64,000 nt of DNA from the NCBI GenBank assembly GCA_015999765.1, contig JAECQR010000008.1, positions 1 to 64,000 on the forward strand, read 5' to 3'. This document shows, one piece after another, positions 1-8,789 of this stretch (position 1 is its first letter; each line of letters opens with the position of its first letter). This DNA is from Flavobacteriia bacterium. GTDB taxonomy: Bacteria; Bacteroidota; Bacteroidia; Flavobacteriales; Weeksellaceae. A model generated the notes under the pieces. It had not been told where the DNA came from, ran no database searches, and saw only the letters and a program-made list of their open reading frames with translations. The translations under genes and the position numbers were made by a program.

Positions 1-13
1 CGCCAGTCTTTTT

Positions 14-52
14 AAATCCTCAATCATGTATGTGATTGAGGATTTTTTTTTT
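14..52 (+). terminator. Rho-independent terminator of a gene upstream of the window
   Basis: Perfect 13-bp inverted repeat (14-26 with 33-45) around a 6-nt loop, followed by a run of T to position 52. The T-run lies on the plus strand only, so it ends a plus-strand gene that lies before the window. Confidence 0.8.
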
Positions 53-443
53 GGCTGAAAGTGGCCGGAACCAATATAGGAAACTACTTGATCAACCATA
101 AGTTATGAACAAAGTTTAAGCGCCTACATTAGAATATCAAACCGCCAAATTATCACTTCGTCATAAAGCTATCTGGAACTTTTCTGCTACTAAACTTTTA
201 GATGTTTAAAGGATTTCATATCCACTACTTAACAAGAGCAGCGATCTGCGTCTTTAACTTACATCGAGAATATAAAAATCCTCAGATTTACCGCATTGAA
301 TAATATGGCGTTGTCTAAGCATACTTTAAAGCGGAATCAGTAGAGTAAAAAGGATGTGATTGGGCCTTGAAGTGAATGAATTACTTGATTGTTTCTTGGA
401 AACACAAGTTTTTGCTCATTATAATAAATAGCACCAAACTTAA
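53..443. other. 390-bp stretch with no recognised gene
   Basis: No ORF of useful length on either strand and no repeat that I recognise. The plus strand at about 375-431 reads as a short open stretch ending in a stop (…ELLDCFLETQVFAHYNK), with stops just upstream. It could be the tail of a decayed gene, but I cannot name a family. No convincing terminator for the minus-strand gene ending at 444 was seen. Confidence 0.3.
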
Positions 444-2048
444 TTAAAATCTGCTCAGAATTCCCCAGTGAATCTTAGTGTCGCCAAACCTTACAGCGTT
501 ACCGAATTCGTTTCCATTCGAAATCTGAAAGCTCATTAAACCAATTGGTAAAAAGAAATTGAATCCCAATCCAAAACTGTATAAGTTGGGTTTTAAATTT
601 AAACTTTTATTGTTGAGTTGACCATATTGCCCAAAAACATCAAAAAAAGCCTGACTGTTGACCAGGTAACGGTATTCTGCAGTTCCAAAATAGTAAAAGT
701 CTGCCAGCAGTGCAATTTCATTAAAACCCCGGAAAGAATTCCAGCCGCCAAATCGCAGTAATTCATTAGCTGCCAGTTCATTTTGTGAGCTCATTAAAGC
801 GGTTTCCGCCTTCAGGTTTAAATAGTGACTCCCTTTTAGATGAAGATTTCGCTCACCGGACAAAAAGATATCATGTTGGGTAACGCTGGATTTTTCTTTT
901 GAATAATGACTGGAAATAAAGTCAGCTTCTGCGCGGAGACGTGTTTTATAAAGAAAAAGTTCCACTTCTGAAGGTTCGGTATAATCATACCAAATGCCTA
1001 CCCCTTTTTTCGCGAAATCCTTTCCCTTGACGTAGAGGGAATCCATTACTGAAGAAGTTTCAAACGTTCCCCGTAATCCAATTTTTTGGCGGTTACTGAG
1101 ATGAAGATATACGCTTGGCAGAAACTTCACGGTTGCAAAAGTAGAATCCTGACGGTAAATGTTCATATTTAAATTCAGGCCGATATTTGACTGAAGCAAA
1201 TAGGGGATATCAGTTTTGACATCAAATGTCTGAGCTTTATCCGGATTTCTTTGCCAGAATATATTCACTGTTTCAAACCCGTTAAACATATTCCGGAAAT
1301 TCATGTTTAAGCTTCCGTTGAGGGAAAATTTCTCGCTTTTATCGTTTCCGAATCCGATAACTCCATCAAAAGAATTCGATTTCCTTTTCTGCATGAACAG
1401 GAAAATTTGGGTCGAATCTTTGGTGAAAAGGGTTTGCGGTGGTTTGTCCAACAAAATAAAGTGATGATTTTGCAGAGATTGATTAATCTGAATTAAGTTT
1501 TTGTCGTCGTAAACCTTTCCCTGGAAGTCTTTATTTAGATTTTTTATAAATCGTTTCGGTACTTTCTCGTAACCATTAATCACGAAGCGGTCAATTTTTC
1601 TCTGATCACCTTCGACGACTGTAATTTCTACCTGAGGAATGTTGTTTTTCATACCTAGGAACTTAGATTTAACCCTGTTAAAAGCAAAACCTTTATTCCT
1701 GTAGTCATCATTGATTTTGTTCTTTAGTGAATCTAAATTCTCAGTGTAAAATTCTGATTTGAGTCTGGATGATTGCGCGATATCCTCAGCGATCCAAACT
1801 ACTGCTTCATTAAAATTTATGCCTTTGTCAAAATAAATTTCAATTTTACGGTCTCCTTTAATTACATTTTTAAGTTCTGTGAGATAGTAGTTGTTTTGGG
1901 AAAGGGAATCCAGAAACTTTACAGCAGCCAAAGAGTCTTTAACCAGCGTTTTTTTGTTATTCTGTACATCAATAAGCCAATATTCTTTCTGCTGCGCACG
2001 CACAAAAAAACATAGAGATATGAGAATTATTTGGAATAATGATTTCAA
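444..2048 (-). CDS. Omp85-family (BamA/TamA/FhaC-like) outer-membrane beta-barrel protein
   Basis: 534 aa with a signal peptide at residues 1-18 (ends VRAQ). Around 140-170 there is a POTRA-like stretch (VEGDQRKIDRFVINGYEKV), followed by a long region of alternating beta-strands. Near 440 lies the RGF motif of the Omp85 barrel loop 6, and the protein ends in Phe, as outer-membrane barrels usually do. Omp85 proteins insert or translocate other proteins at the outer membrane; the substrate here is unknown. It is shorter than BamA (which has five POTRA domains), so it is an accessory paralogue rather than the essential BamA. The start is TTG, and the frame has a stop four codons upstream, so no ATG is available. 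It stands alone, divergent from nadD. Confidence 0.75.
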   Translation of the reverse strand: MKSLFQIILISLCFFVRAQQKEYWLIDVQNNKKTLVKDSLAAVKFLDSLSQNNYYLTELKNVIKGDRKIEIYFDKGINFNEAVVWIAEDIAQSSRLKSEFYTENLDSLKNKINDDYRNKGFAFNRVKSKFLGMKNNIPQVEITVVEGDQRKIDRFVINGYEKVPKRFIKNLNKDFQGKVYDDKNLIQINQSLQNHHFILLDKPPQTLFTKDSTQIFLFMQKRKSNSFDGVIGFGNDKSEKFSLNGSLNMNFRNMFNGFETVNIFWQRNPDKAQTFDVKTDIPYLLQSNIGLNLNMNIYRQDSTFATVKFLPSVYLHLSNRQKIGLRGTFETSSVMDSLYVKGKDFAKKGVGIWYDYTEPSEVELFLYKTRLRAEADFISSHYSKEKSSVTQHDIFLSGERNLHLKGSHYLNLKAETALMSSQNELAANELLRFGGWNSFRGFNEIALLADFYYFGTAEYRYLVNSQAFFDVFGQYGQLNNKSLNLKPNLYSFGLGFNFFLPIGLMSFQISNGNEFGNAVRFGDTKIHWGILSRF

Positions 2049-2254
2049 TAAAGAAGTTTAAAATTGGAACTCAATTTACGTAAGTTTATTATACAGAGGA
2101 AATATATTTTTTAGAGGTTAACGCACGTGTTTTTCGATCTATAACGTATATAATTGGGTTTATACAAGCTTTGGGTTTCGGGCTAAAAATTAATTCTTTA
2201 CCTTTATTGCTTTAATCAATTGTGTAGAATTCGTCTTGATGTCACCGAGTTTGT

Positions 2255-2839
2255 ATGAAGAAAGTAGGTTTGTTTTTCGGAAGTTTTAATCCCATTCATA
2301 TTGGTCATTTAATTTTGGCGAACTACATTCTCGAAAATTCTGATATGGATGAACTTTGGTTTGTTGTGAGCCCTCAGAATCCCTTTAAAGACAAAAAATC
2401 GTTGCTAAAAGATCATAACCGGCTAGATATGGTACAGCTGTCCATTAAAAATTATCCTAAAATGAGAGCGTCAAATGTGGAGTTTTCGCTTCCTAAACCC
2501 AGCTATACGATAGACACGCTGACTTATCTTCATGAAAAATATCCTGATTATTCATTTGCATTGATTATGGGTGAAGACAATCTGAACGGGCTGGAAAAAT
2601 GGAAGAATTCTGAAAATTTAATAGCAAATCATCAGATTATTGTTTATCCGCGCGCTTTTGAAGGGGAGAAAAAAGATCACGAATATTTGCAGCACGATAA
2701 TATCTCGCTTATTCAGGCTCCGGTTATCGAAATTTCAGCAACAGAAATCCGGAATATGATAAAATCCGGAAAAAATGTGCGACCAATGCTGCCACCAGAA
2801 GTTTTTGAATATCTGGACGGAAGCGCATTTTATAAATAG
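2255..2839 (+). CDS. nadD: Nicotinate-nucleotide adenylyltransferase
   Basis: 194 aa, the usual NadD length. The N-terminal nucleotidyltransferase motif GSFNPIHIGHL (residues 9-19) contains the (H/T)xGH ATP-binding signature, and the C-terminal ISATEIRNMIKSG is the ISSTxIR motif that binds the phosphates. The enzyme joins nicotinate mononucleotide to ATP to make deamido-NAD in cytosolic NAD synthesis; pncB at 60.8 kb supplies its substrate. The DUF3817 gene follows after 25 bases, so the two are probably cotranscribed up to the terminator at 3236. Confidence 0.95.
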   Translation: MKKVGLFFGSFNPIHIGHLILANYILENSDMDELWFVVSPQNPFKDKKSLLKDHNRLDMVQLSIKNYPKMRASNVEFSLPKPSYTIDTLTYLHEKYPDYSFALIMGEDNLNGLEKWKNSENLIANHQIIVYPRAFEGEKKDHEYLQHDNISLIQAPVIEISATEIRNMIKSGKNVRPMLPPEVFEYLDGSAFYK

Positions 2840-2864
2840 AAAGAAATCAATACAGAAAGAGATT

Positions 2865-3209
2865 ATGAACATCATAGAAAATTTTTTCGCAAAATATCCT
2901 CAGGATAAAATCGTGAAGTGGTTTAAGCAGATATGTCTTGCCGAAGCAATTTCATGGTTTTTCCTCTTCTCGGCCATGGTATGGATCAGATACGACAAAG
3001 AGGGAATTCTCCCTACAATTTATATTATAATTGTTGGCAACATTCACGGATTGTTTTTTACGCTTTATCTATTGCTGCTGCTGCCTGCAAGGAAAATTTT
3101 TGAGTGGGATGACGAGGATACTGTCTTCGCATTATTGGCTGCTTTCTTTCCTTTTGCAACGATCTGGGCCGATAAAAAGCTTGGTAAATTTAACAGAGAA
3201 GAAAATTAA
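2865..3209 (+). CDS. DUF3817 family integral membrane protein
   Basis: 114 aa from the ATG at 2865. An in-frame upstream extension to 2775 would overlap nadD and is not needed. Three hydrophobic segments are visible: about 26-45 (AEAISWFFLFSAMVWI), 52-75 (with the GNIHGLFF motif typical of DUF3817) and 86-105. The acidic/basic C-terminus is cytoplasmic by the positive-inside pattern. The family has no known function. It lies 25 bases behind nadD and ends just before a strong terminator. Confidence 0.8.
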   Translation: MNIIENFFAKYPQDKIVKWFKQICLAEAISWFFLFSAMVWIRYDKEGILPTIYIIIVGNIHGLFFTLYLLLLLPARKIFEWDDEDTVFALLAAFFPFATIWADKKLGKFNREEN

Positions 3210-3235
3210 TATTTACAAAAAGAAAGATATCATGT

Positions 3236-3263
3236 AAAGTGGAAGTTACCTTCCACTTTTTTT
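3236..3263 (+). terminator. Rho-independent terminator after the DUF3817 gene
   Basis: A 10-bp stem (3236-3245 with 3250-3259), a 4-nt loop and a T-run to 3263. Confidence 0.85.
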
Positions 3264-3388
3264 ATGCGTCATGTAACAAATACATCTTTCCTGTTGTCTT
3301 ATTGGTAGACAGTAAAATCTTTGGTAAAATTATTTAACTGATAATCAAAACGTTAAGATTGCTATTTAATTTATTTTACTACTTTGTA

Positions 3389-3420
3389 TTGCATATTACT
3401 AAAATAAATATATATCTTTG
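3389..3420 (+). promoter_or_regulatory. Bacteroidota-type promoter of the outer-membrane barrel gene
   Basis: TATCTTTG at 3413-3420 matches the TAnnTTTG -7 consensus exactly. A TTG at 3389-3391 lies 21 bases upstream and may be the -33 element. Transcription would begin near 3424, giving a leader of about 130 nt. Confidence 0.6.
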
Positions 3421-3460
3421 CAATGCAAAACTAAGAATTCAAAAAACTAATAATCAAATT

Positions 3461-3542
3461 AAGAAAGGAGGAAGAAAAAACTAATAACTGCTTAACTGAT
3501 AACCAAATCAAAAACGAATAACCATCATCTTCCTTCTTTCTT
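3461..3542 (+). promoter_or_regulatory. Long 5' leader with a 15-bp stem in front of the barrel gene
   Basis: Positions 3461-3475 (purine-rich, containing AAGGAGGA) pair with 3528-3542 (pyrimidine-rich) over 15 bp with one G-U pair and a 52-nt loop. The right arm ends 14 bases before the ATG at 3557. The pairing would mask the only strong Shine-Dalgarno-like sequence in the leader, although that sequence is too far from the ATG to act directly. Function is unknown; the complementarity itself is seen directly. Confidence 0.5.
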
Positions 3543-3556
3543 TTTAAAATTTAACC

Positions 3557-5845
3557 ATGAAAAAACTTATTATTTCACTTTCACTTCTTACAGGAATCAT
3601 AACCTACAGTCAGGAGGTATCAAAAACGGATTCTGCAAAAGTGCAGAATATACAGGAAGTTCTGATGACTAAGAAAGTCTTCAAAAAAGAAAGCGACCGG
3701 TTCGTATATGATATTTCAAATGCACCTGTTGCTAAAGGAAATACGACGTTTGATATTCTTAAGCAGACCCCTCTTATTTCCAGCACTGATGAGAGTACCT
3801 TAAAAATCGCAGGTAAAAATAATGCTGTAATTTATATTGACGGCAGAAAATCGAATATGGATGCCCAATCTCTGGCACAATTTTTAAAAAATACTCCAGC
3901 TGAAAATATTCAGAAAATAGAAGTTATTACAATGCCTGGAAGTGAATTTCAGGTGGATGCTTCAGACGGAATCATCAATATTGTAATGAAGAAAAAAATG
4001 ACTAACGGTCTTAACGGAAATATGAGGATGGCGAGTACTGCAAATATTTACAGCGACAACTCAGCCAGTTTTTCAGCAAATTACCGAAAGGATAAGTTGG
4101 GAGTCTCAGCCAATCTGTCAGGCGGCGAAAATATCAGAGCCCAGTCCTACATTTTGAAAAACGGAAACAGTAATGCCACTAACGAATCTGTAGGAGACAT
4201 TGTTGATCCTAACCAAAATCTCGGCGGATATCTGAATATCGATTATCAACTGACCGAAAAATCCAATGTAGCGTTAACCTGGAATACCTGGGCAAACAAG
4301 AGTTATAATTCTACGGTAGACCTTTTTAATACCATTAGAACTCTGGAAGGTAATATTTGGAAGACCAATTATACGAGGTCCAAAAATAAAGAAGATGCCC
4401 GCTCGTACAACAACAGTCTGAATCTGAATTATGAACTGAAAACCGACAGCCTGGGAAGTAAATTGAATTTGAACGCTGCATACTTAAATTATAAGAGATT
4501 CCAGACGACTGAAAATAATACTTATGTTTCCACGGCAAACGGAACAGATCTGTATAAATCAAAGTATGTGGAACAAAATCTTCCCCAACTGATTGATAAT
4601 TTTTCCGGGATGGCAGACTACATTCAGAAGTTTAATAAAGATCTCACCATTTCTGTAGGAGGAAATTACAACAAAACCAAAACGGATAATGATACCAAAA
4701 GTATAACTTCAGTACTAAATGAAGACGAATCTTTAGCCGTGCTTTACGATGAAAACGGAATTTTATTAGATAATCCGAAAAATGAGCCGAACCATTTTCT
4801 TTACGACGAAAATATTTATGGCATTTATCTTACTGTTGAAAAAAAGTTCTCCGACAAATTCTCCGGAAAGGCGGGTACACGTTATGAAATTACCAAAAGT
4901 GTGGGAACCTCCGACATTGCACAGGATATAAGCCTTAGACGTATCGAACGTAATTACAGTAATGTATTGCCTTACATAAGTCTGAATTATGCGATCAACG
5001 ATAACAATAATCTTTCATACGCGTTTTCCAGCAGAATGAGGAGGCCAAGTTTCTGGGAGATTAATCCTGTGAAGAATATTCTTACGGAGAACAATTATGT
5101 CCAGAACAATCCGTTTGTAAAGGCTTCTTCATCTTATAATCATGAACTTACTTATATGTTCAAGAGTTCTTATTTTCTTATTCTGAATCACTCGCTGCAA
5201 AAAGATATCATCACGCAGGTTCCGTTGCAGGGAATCCCTGTTCGTGCTGATGGCCAGGAAGAAACTCGTAATCAACTTCGATATATCCGTACCAATTTCG
5301 GGGATAAGCAGGAAATGTCGGCAATGTTCGGTATTCAGAAGGCTTTCTTCAAACAGGCATGGACTACCAATTTTAATATTGGCGTTCAGCACAACAGAAA
5401 TAAGGGAAGCCTGAGTGTAGATCCTACAACCGGAGATATTTTCCCGATGTATACCAATAACACCAACTCGACAAGTTTTGTGATTCAGACGAACAATAAT
5501 ATCCGTTTGGATCAAAAGAAAACCTGGTTCGCAGGAATAAACTTCTTTTATGTTGATCAGCAGCAGATTGAACTCGGAATGCTGAAAGATCTTGCAAGTC
5601 TGGATCTGAGTATAAAAAAGATATGGAATGCCTGGACGTTTACCGTGAACTTAAATGATATCCTGAAAACAAATATTGTTGAAGTTGAAGATTATCAGCA
5701 GAACGGTAACTATAATTATGTACAGAACAATATGTACAGACAAAGTGTAGGTGCAAGTATCGTTTACAATTTCGGAAACCAGAAGGTGAAAAAAGTAAGA
5801 AATATCGAGAACGCATCAGAAGAAATAAAGTCAAGAACAAGATAA
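3557..5845 (+). CDS. TonB-receptor-like outer-membrane beta-barrel protein (OMP_b-brl_3 family)
   Basis: 762 aa with signal peptide 1-18. Residues about 60-147 form a plug-like domain (TTFDILKQTPL, VIYIDGRKS, IQKIEVITMPGSEF, DGIINIVMKK). The rest is a beta-barrel with the family motif MRRPSFWEINP near 490-500 and a following NNPFVKAS. The N-terminal carboxypeptidase-like domain that many relatives carry is absent: the plug begins about 40 residues after the signal peptide. The protein ends in a charged tail (EEIKSRTR) rather than an aromatic residue. Relatives are outer-membrane receptors or transporters of unknown ligand. No SusD partner is adjacent, so a polysaccharide role is not supported. 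It has its own promoter, a long structured leader and a strong terminator. Confidence 0.8.
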   Translation: MKKLIISLSLLTGIITYSQEVSKTDSAKVQNIQEVLMTKKVFKKESDRFVYDISNAPVAKGNTTFDILKQTPLISSTDESTLKIAGKNNAVIYIDGRKSNMDAQSLAQFLKNTPAENIQKIEVITMPGSEFQVDASDGIINIVMKKKMTNGLNGNMRMASTANIYSDNSASFSANYRKDKLGVSANLSGGENIRAQSYILKNGNSNATNESVGDIVDPNQNLGGYLNIDYQLTEKSNVALTWNTWANKSYNSTVDLFNTIRTLEGNIWKTNYTRSKNKEDARSYNNSLNLNYELKTDSLGSKLNLNAAYLNYKRFQTTENNTYVSTANGTDLYKSKYVEQNLPQLIDNFSGMADYIQKFNKDLTISVGGNYNKTKTDNDTKSITSVLNEDESLAVLYDENGILLDNPKNEPNHFLYDENIYGIYLTVEKKFSDKFSGKAGTRYEITKSVGTSDIAQDISLRRIERNYSNVLPYISLNYAINDNNNLSYAFSSRMRRPSFWEINPVKNILTENNYVQNNPFVKASSSYNHELTYMFKSSYFLILNHSLQKDIITQVPLQGIPVRADGQEETRNQLRYIRTNFGDKQEMSAMFGIQKAFFKQAWTTNFNIGVQHNRNKGSLSVDPTTGDIFPMYTNNTNSTSFVIQTNNNIRLDQKKTWFAGINFFYVDQQQIELGMLKDLASLDLSIKKIWNAWTFTVNLNDILKTNIVEVEDYQQNGNYNYVQNNMYRQSVGASIVYNFGNQKVKKVRNIENASEEIKSRTR

Positions 5846-5879
5846 TTTTTTTCTAAACTCAATTATATTTTCACAAAGA

Positions 5880-5913
5880 AATCCCCGGAATTTTTTCTCC
5901 GGGGATTTTTTTT
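5880..5913 (+). terminator. Rho-independent terminator of the barrel gene
   Basis: A GC-rich 10-bp stem (5880-5889 with 5898-5907), an 8-nt loop and an eight-T tract. Confidence 0.9.
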
Positions 5914-5927
5914 ATTGAACCATTTTA

Positions 5928-6854
5928 TTATTTACTCTTCGGCAAAAACACTTCCGCCAACATGCATCTTGCGCTCCCGCCGCCATTTGTTTCAATTGTA
6001 TTTAAATCTGAATGAATTATGTCGCAATATTTCTCTATTGCAGATATCTGTTCTGCAGTTAAGGATTTATAAGCGCTTTCGCTCATTACCAAAAATTTAT
6101 CTCCCGCATTATTTTGCACCTGAAGCATATTCCCTGCGAACTGTTGCAGCTGGTCTTCAGAGATTTCAATGATTTCTTTTCCGGACGATTTTATAACCTC
6201 CTGAACTTTTTCACGCTCCAGTTCATCATCAATACATTCCAGGCAAATAACCACAAATTTATCGGCTACACACATCATTACATTCGTATGATAAATTGGC
6301 AGCCTTTCACCACCTGCATTTTGATAAGAATGAAAAACTACGGGCCGGAATTCAAACTTCGTGCAAAACTGTCGGAAAAGTTCCTCATCCAACCTCAGTG
6401 AAACCGAACCGTACGCAATTTTATGGTCATGATCGAAAATCATGCTTCCGGTTCCTTCCAGAAATTTTTCCTGATTTTCAAAATGGGATAAATCATCGAT
6501 TTCTGAAATTTCAAAACCGTTGTCTTTGAGGGTTTTCAAAATATCAGTTCGGCGTTCAACTCTTCTGTTTGGCGCAAACATCGGGTACAGAACAACTTTG
6601 CCGTCGTTATGAAAACTTACCCAGTTGTTTGGGAAAATTGAATCGGGAGAGTGTGGCTCCAAGGTATCCTTTACTGTAATAACATTAACTCCTTTACTCT
6701 TTAATTTAGCAACAAAATTGTTGAATTCCTGAAGTGCTTTGGTCTGGATGTCAGCATCTTTCTGCTCGATCTGAAAGTAATTGTTTTCCGCTGTCTGGGA
6801 ATTGTATCCGAAAGCGACAGGTTCTACCATCAGAACGGTGCTGGCTGTTTGCAT
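5928..6854 (-). CDS. ctlX: Citrulline utilization hydrolase CtlX-type amidinotransferase-fold protein
   Basis: 308 aa from the ATG at 6854. An in-frame start at 6893 is rejected because a -7 box (6891-6898) overlaps it. The sequence has the guanidine-modifying (arginine deiminase) fold hallmarks: PDSIFPNNWVSFH near 70-80, EGTGSMIFD, a His in YHTNVMMCV, and the catalytic Cys near the end (NGGGSARCMLAEVF, about residue 297). CtlX proteins hydrolyse citrulline or related guanidino/ureido compounds. A second member of the same fold lies at 7599, separated only by cutC. Transcribed alone and convergent with the barrel gene. Confidence 0.75.
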   Translation of the reverse strand: MQTASTVLMVEPVAFGYNSQTAENNYFQIEQKDADIQTKALQEFNNFVAKLKSKGVNVITVKDTLEPHSPDSIFPNNWVSFHNDGKVVLYPMFAPNRRVERRTDILKTLKDNGFEISEIDDLSHFENQEKFLEGTGSMIFDHDHKIAYGSVSLRLDEELFRQFCTKFEFRPVVFHSYQNAGGERLPIYHTNVMMCVADKFVVICLECIDDELEREKVQEVIKSSGKEIIEISEDQLQQFAGNMLQVQNNAGDKFLVMSESAYKSLTAEQISAIEKYCDIIHSDLNTIETNGGGSARCMLAEVFLPKSK

Positions 6855-6890
6855 AAATATGGTTTTTATTAGTATTGATCTGCTATTGAA

Positions 6891-6898
6891 CAAAAATA
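6891..6898 (-). promoter_or_regulatory. -7 box of ctlX
   Basis: The minus strand reads TATTTTTG, an exact TAnnTTTG match. It lies 36 bases upstream of the ATG at 6854. No clear -33 TTTG was found. Confidence 0.5.
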
Positions 6899-6924
6899 CT
6901 TAAATTTATAGATATAAAAAATCC

Positions 6925-7587
6925 ATGTTAGAAATTGCCTGTTTTGAAATCACTTCTGCTGAAACTGCCTTGAAATCAGTTGCCGACCGAATCGAATTCT
7001 GTGCTGATATCGCGCTTGGGGGAACTACTCCCGATTTCTATGAATTCCTTCACCTTAAAAGAACTTTTAATACGCCGGTTTATGTAATGATCCGGCCAAA
7101 AGGAGGTTCGTTTTTTTATTCCGAGGCCGAATTTACAGCAATGAAAAGCAGTATCATTACTTTCAGGGAAGCAGGAGCTGATGGTTTTGTATTTGGAGTT
7201 TTAAATGCGCACAATGAAATTGATGAACAGAAAAACACTGAACTTCTTACGCTTGCCGGCCATATTCCCTGCACTTTTCACCGGGCTTTTGACCGGACAC
7301 CGGATCTTGAAAAATCCATTCAGACCTCAATCAGGCTCGGTTTTAAAACAGTTTTAACTTCCGGGGGAAAATCCACTGCAATGCAGGGCAAGGAAAACCT
7401 TAAAAATTTGGTAGAAAATTATGGTGACCAGATCGAAATCCTGATTGGTGGCGGGGTGCGCTCAGAAAATATTGTGGAACTGAAGGAATTTACCGGCGGA
7501 ACAAGTTTTCATTCGTCCGCAATTTTAAAGTACGACAGTTTGGCAAGTGATGACGAAATTAAGAAGCTTAAGATGCTGAGTTCCTAG
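6925..7587 (+). CDS. cutC: CutC family protein
   Basis: 220 aa, a little shorter than E. coli CutC (about 248). It begins with the family pattern LEIACFEITSAETALKSVADRIEFCADIALGG, followed by VYVMIRPKGGSFFYS, DGFVFGVLN, FHRAFDRT, LTSGGKSTA and IGGGVR: the beta-strand ends of a TIM barrel in order. CutC was named for copper homeostasis, but the biochemical role is still unsettled. It lies between two amidinotransferase-fold genes on the other strand, divergent from ctlX and convergent with the second, so a shared function is not implied. Confidence 0.9.
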   Translation: MLEIACFEITSAETALKSVADRIEFCADIALGGTTPDFYEFLHLKRTFNTPVYVMIRPKGGSFFYSEAEFTAMKSSIITFREAGADGFVFGVLNAHNEIDEQKNTELLTLAGHIPCTFHRAFDRTPDLEKSIQTSIRLGFKTVLTSGGKSTAMQGKENLKNLVENYGDQIEILIGGGVRSENIVELKEFTGGTSFHSSAILKYDSLASDDEIKKLKMLSS

Positions 7588-7598
7588 CAGGTTGGTAT

Positions 7599-8513
7599 TT
7601 ATTCCCGGGCAAGAGGTAGGGTAGAGCAACGTAGCAGACCTCCCATTTTGGATATTTCGCGGTACGGAATTTCCTCCACCGTCATACCCCATTCATTTCG
7701 AAGATGATTGTTCATTCTGGTAAATGACGTATCTGAAACAACAATATCTTCGGAAATCGAAAAGATGTTAGGATTCATTTCGAACATTTCCTGCTTGGTA
7801 ACATGGAAACAGTTTTCTTCTCCGAAAATGTCAATCAGAAGCCTGTAATCACTTTCATCCACAAAGCCGTCTTTATAGATGATACATTTATCTTTCCCAA
7901 CCGGATTGAAAGTGCAATCCAGATGTAAAATTCCCTGGAAAGGATCAGTATCGTTTTTCTTAAGTTCAAGATCTATGATTCTTTTCTTTGGGAAATATTC
8001 TTTAAGGATTTCAATCGCATATTCGTTGGTTCTGGCGGTTTTAAAGTTTCTGTAATCTTCAGAAAAGCATGTTCCTATGAACAGAAAATCATTCCACACA
8101 ATCACGTCACCACCTTCAATATGCGCGGTGTCGGGCAGATTTATAATTTTCTTCCAGCCGACTCTTGCAAATATTTTTCGGTAGGCATCCTGCTCATCGT
8201 ATCTGTCTTGAATGATATTTGAGATAATCATTTTATCCTCAATAACAAAGGCAACATCGCGGGCAAAAACCTGATTGTAATTCTCAATAAGATGAGGGCG
8301 GTAAACTTCCACACCGTGTTTTAAAAGCACTTTCTCAAACTCGGTCATCTCATGAACAATATCCTGTTCCTGAGGATAAATGCCGTTTTGTATCGAGTGA
8401 TAAGACTTCGCATCAAAACTCTCTTCTAGGGAATGTGGAGCGCCAATGGAACTTGGCATTCCGAGGACAACAGATTTAAGTTTTGAAGTTTCGTTATGGA
8501 TATTGAGTTTCAT
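7599..8513 (-). CDS. Arginine deiminase / dimethylarginine dimethylaminohydrolase-fold hydrolase
   Basis: 304 aa from the ATG at 8513. A longer frame to 8570 is rejected because an exact -7 box (8532-8539) lies inside it. Fold motifs are FARDVAFVIEDKMI, HIEGGDVIVW, HLDCTFNPVG and the C-terminal catalytic Cys in MGGLLRCSTLPL (about residue 296). These enzymes open the guanidino group of arginine or its methylated forms. The exact substrate cannot be assigned from sequence alone. It is convergent with cutC with 11 bases between the stops and no obvious terminator. Confidence 0.75.
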   Translation of the reverse strand: MKLNIHNETSKLKSVVLGMPSSIGAPHSLEESFDAKSYHSIQNGIYPQEQDIVHEMTEFEKVLLKHGVEVYRPHLIENYNQVFARDVAFVIEDKMIISNIIQDRYDEQDAYRKIFARVGWKKIINLPDTAHIEGGDVIVWNDFLFIGTCFSEDYRNFKTARTNEYAIEILKEYFPKKRIIDLELKKNDTDPFQGILHLDCTFNPVGKDKCIIYKDGFVDESDYRLLIDIFGEENCFHVTKQEMFEMNPNIFSISEDIVVSDTSFTRMNNHLRNEWGMTVEEIPYREISKMGGLLRCSTLPLARE

Positions 8514-8531
8514 AGTAAAATGTGATGGTCC

Positions 8532-8539
8532 CAAATTTA
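8532..8539 (-). promoter_or_regulatory. -7 box of the arginine-deiminase-like gene
   Basis: Minus strand TAAATTTG, an exact TAnnTTTG match, 18 bases before the ATG at 8513. It fixes the start of that gene. Confidence 0.55.
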
Positions 8540-8745
8540 AACAATCGATTTGACTTAAGAAAATTTTCATTCTTGTAAATAAATTCTAATATAAAAAGTA
8601 CTTCACTCAGTGTGACAGAATGTCATTTCTTAACTTCAGCATAAAATTTGCATCAAGTATCAAAATATAATTAAAATCTTATAATTGTTGTTAATTTTTA
8701 GTTAAAACTGAAACAGATCGCTTTTCATCAATACTTATTAAGTCT

Positions 8746-8753
8746 TAAATTTG
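8746..8753 (+). promoter_or_regulatory. -7 box of the DegP/HtrA gene
   Basis: TAAATTTG, exact consensus, 36 bases before the ATG at 8790. The rest of the 220-bp gap is AT-rich and shows nothing else I can name. Confidence 0.5.
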
Positions 8754-8789
8754 AAGCAATAAACAATAAGAAAAATATTTAAATAATTT

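Noticed and set aside
3557-5845. SusC-type polysaccharide receptor
   Set aside because: No carboxypeptidase-like N-terminal domain and no SusD gene next to it.
8514-8570. Nineteen-residue extension of the arginine-deiminase-like gene
   Set aside because: It contains an exact -7 box and has no family similarity.
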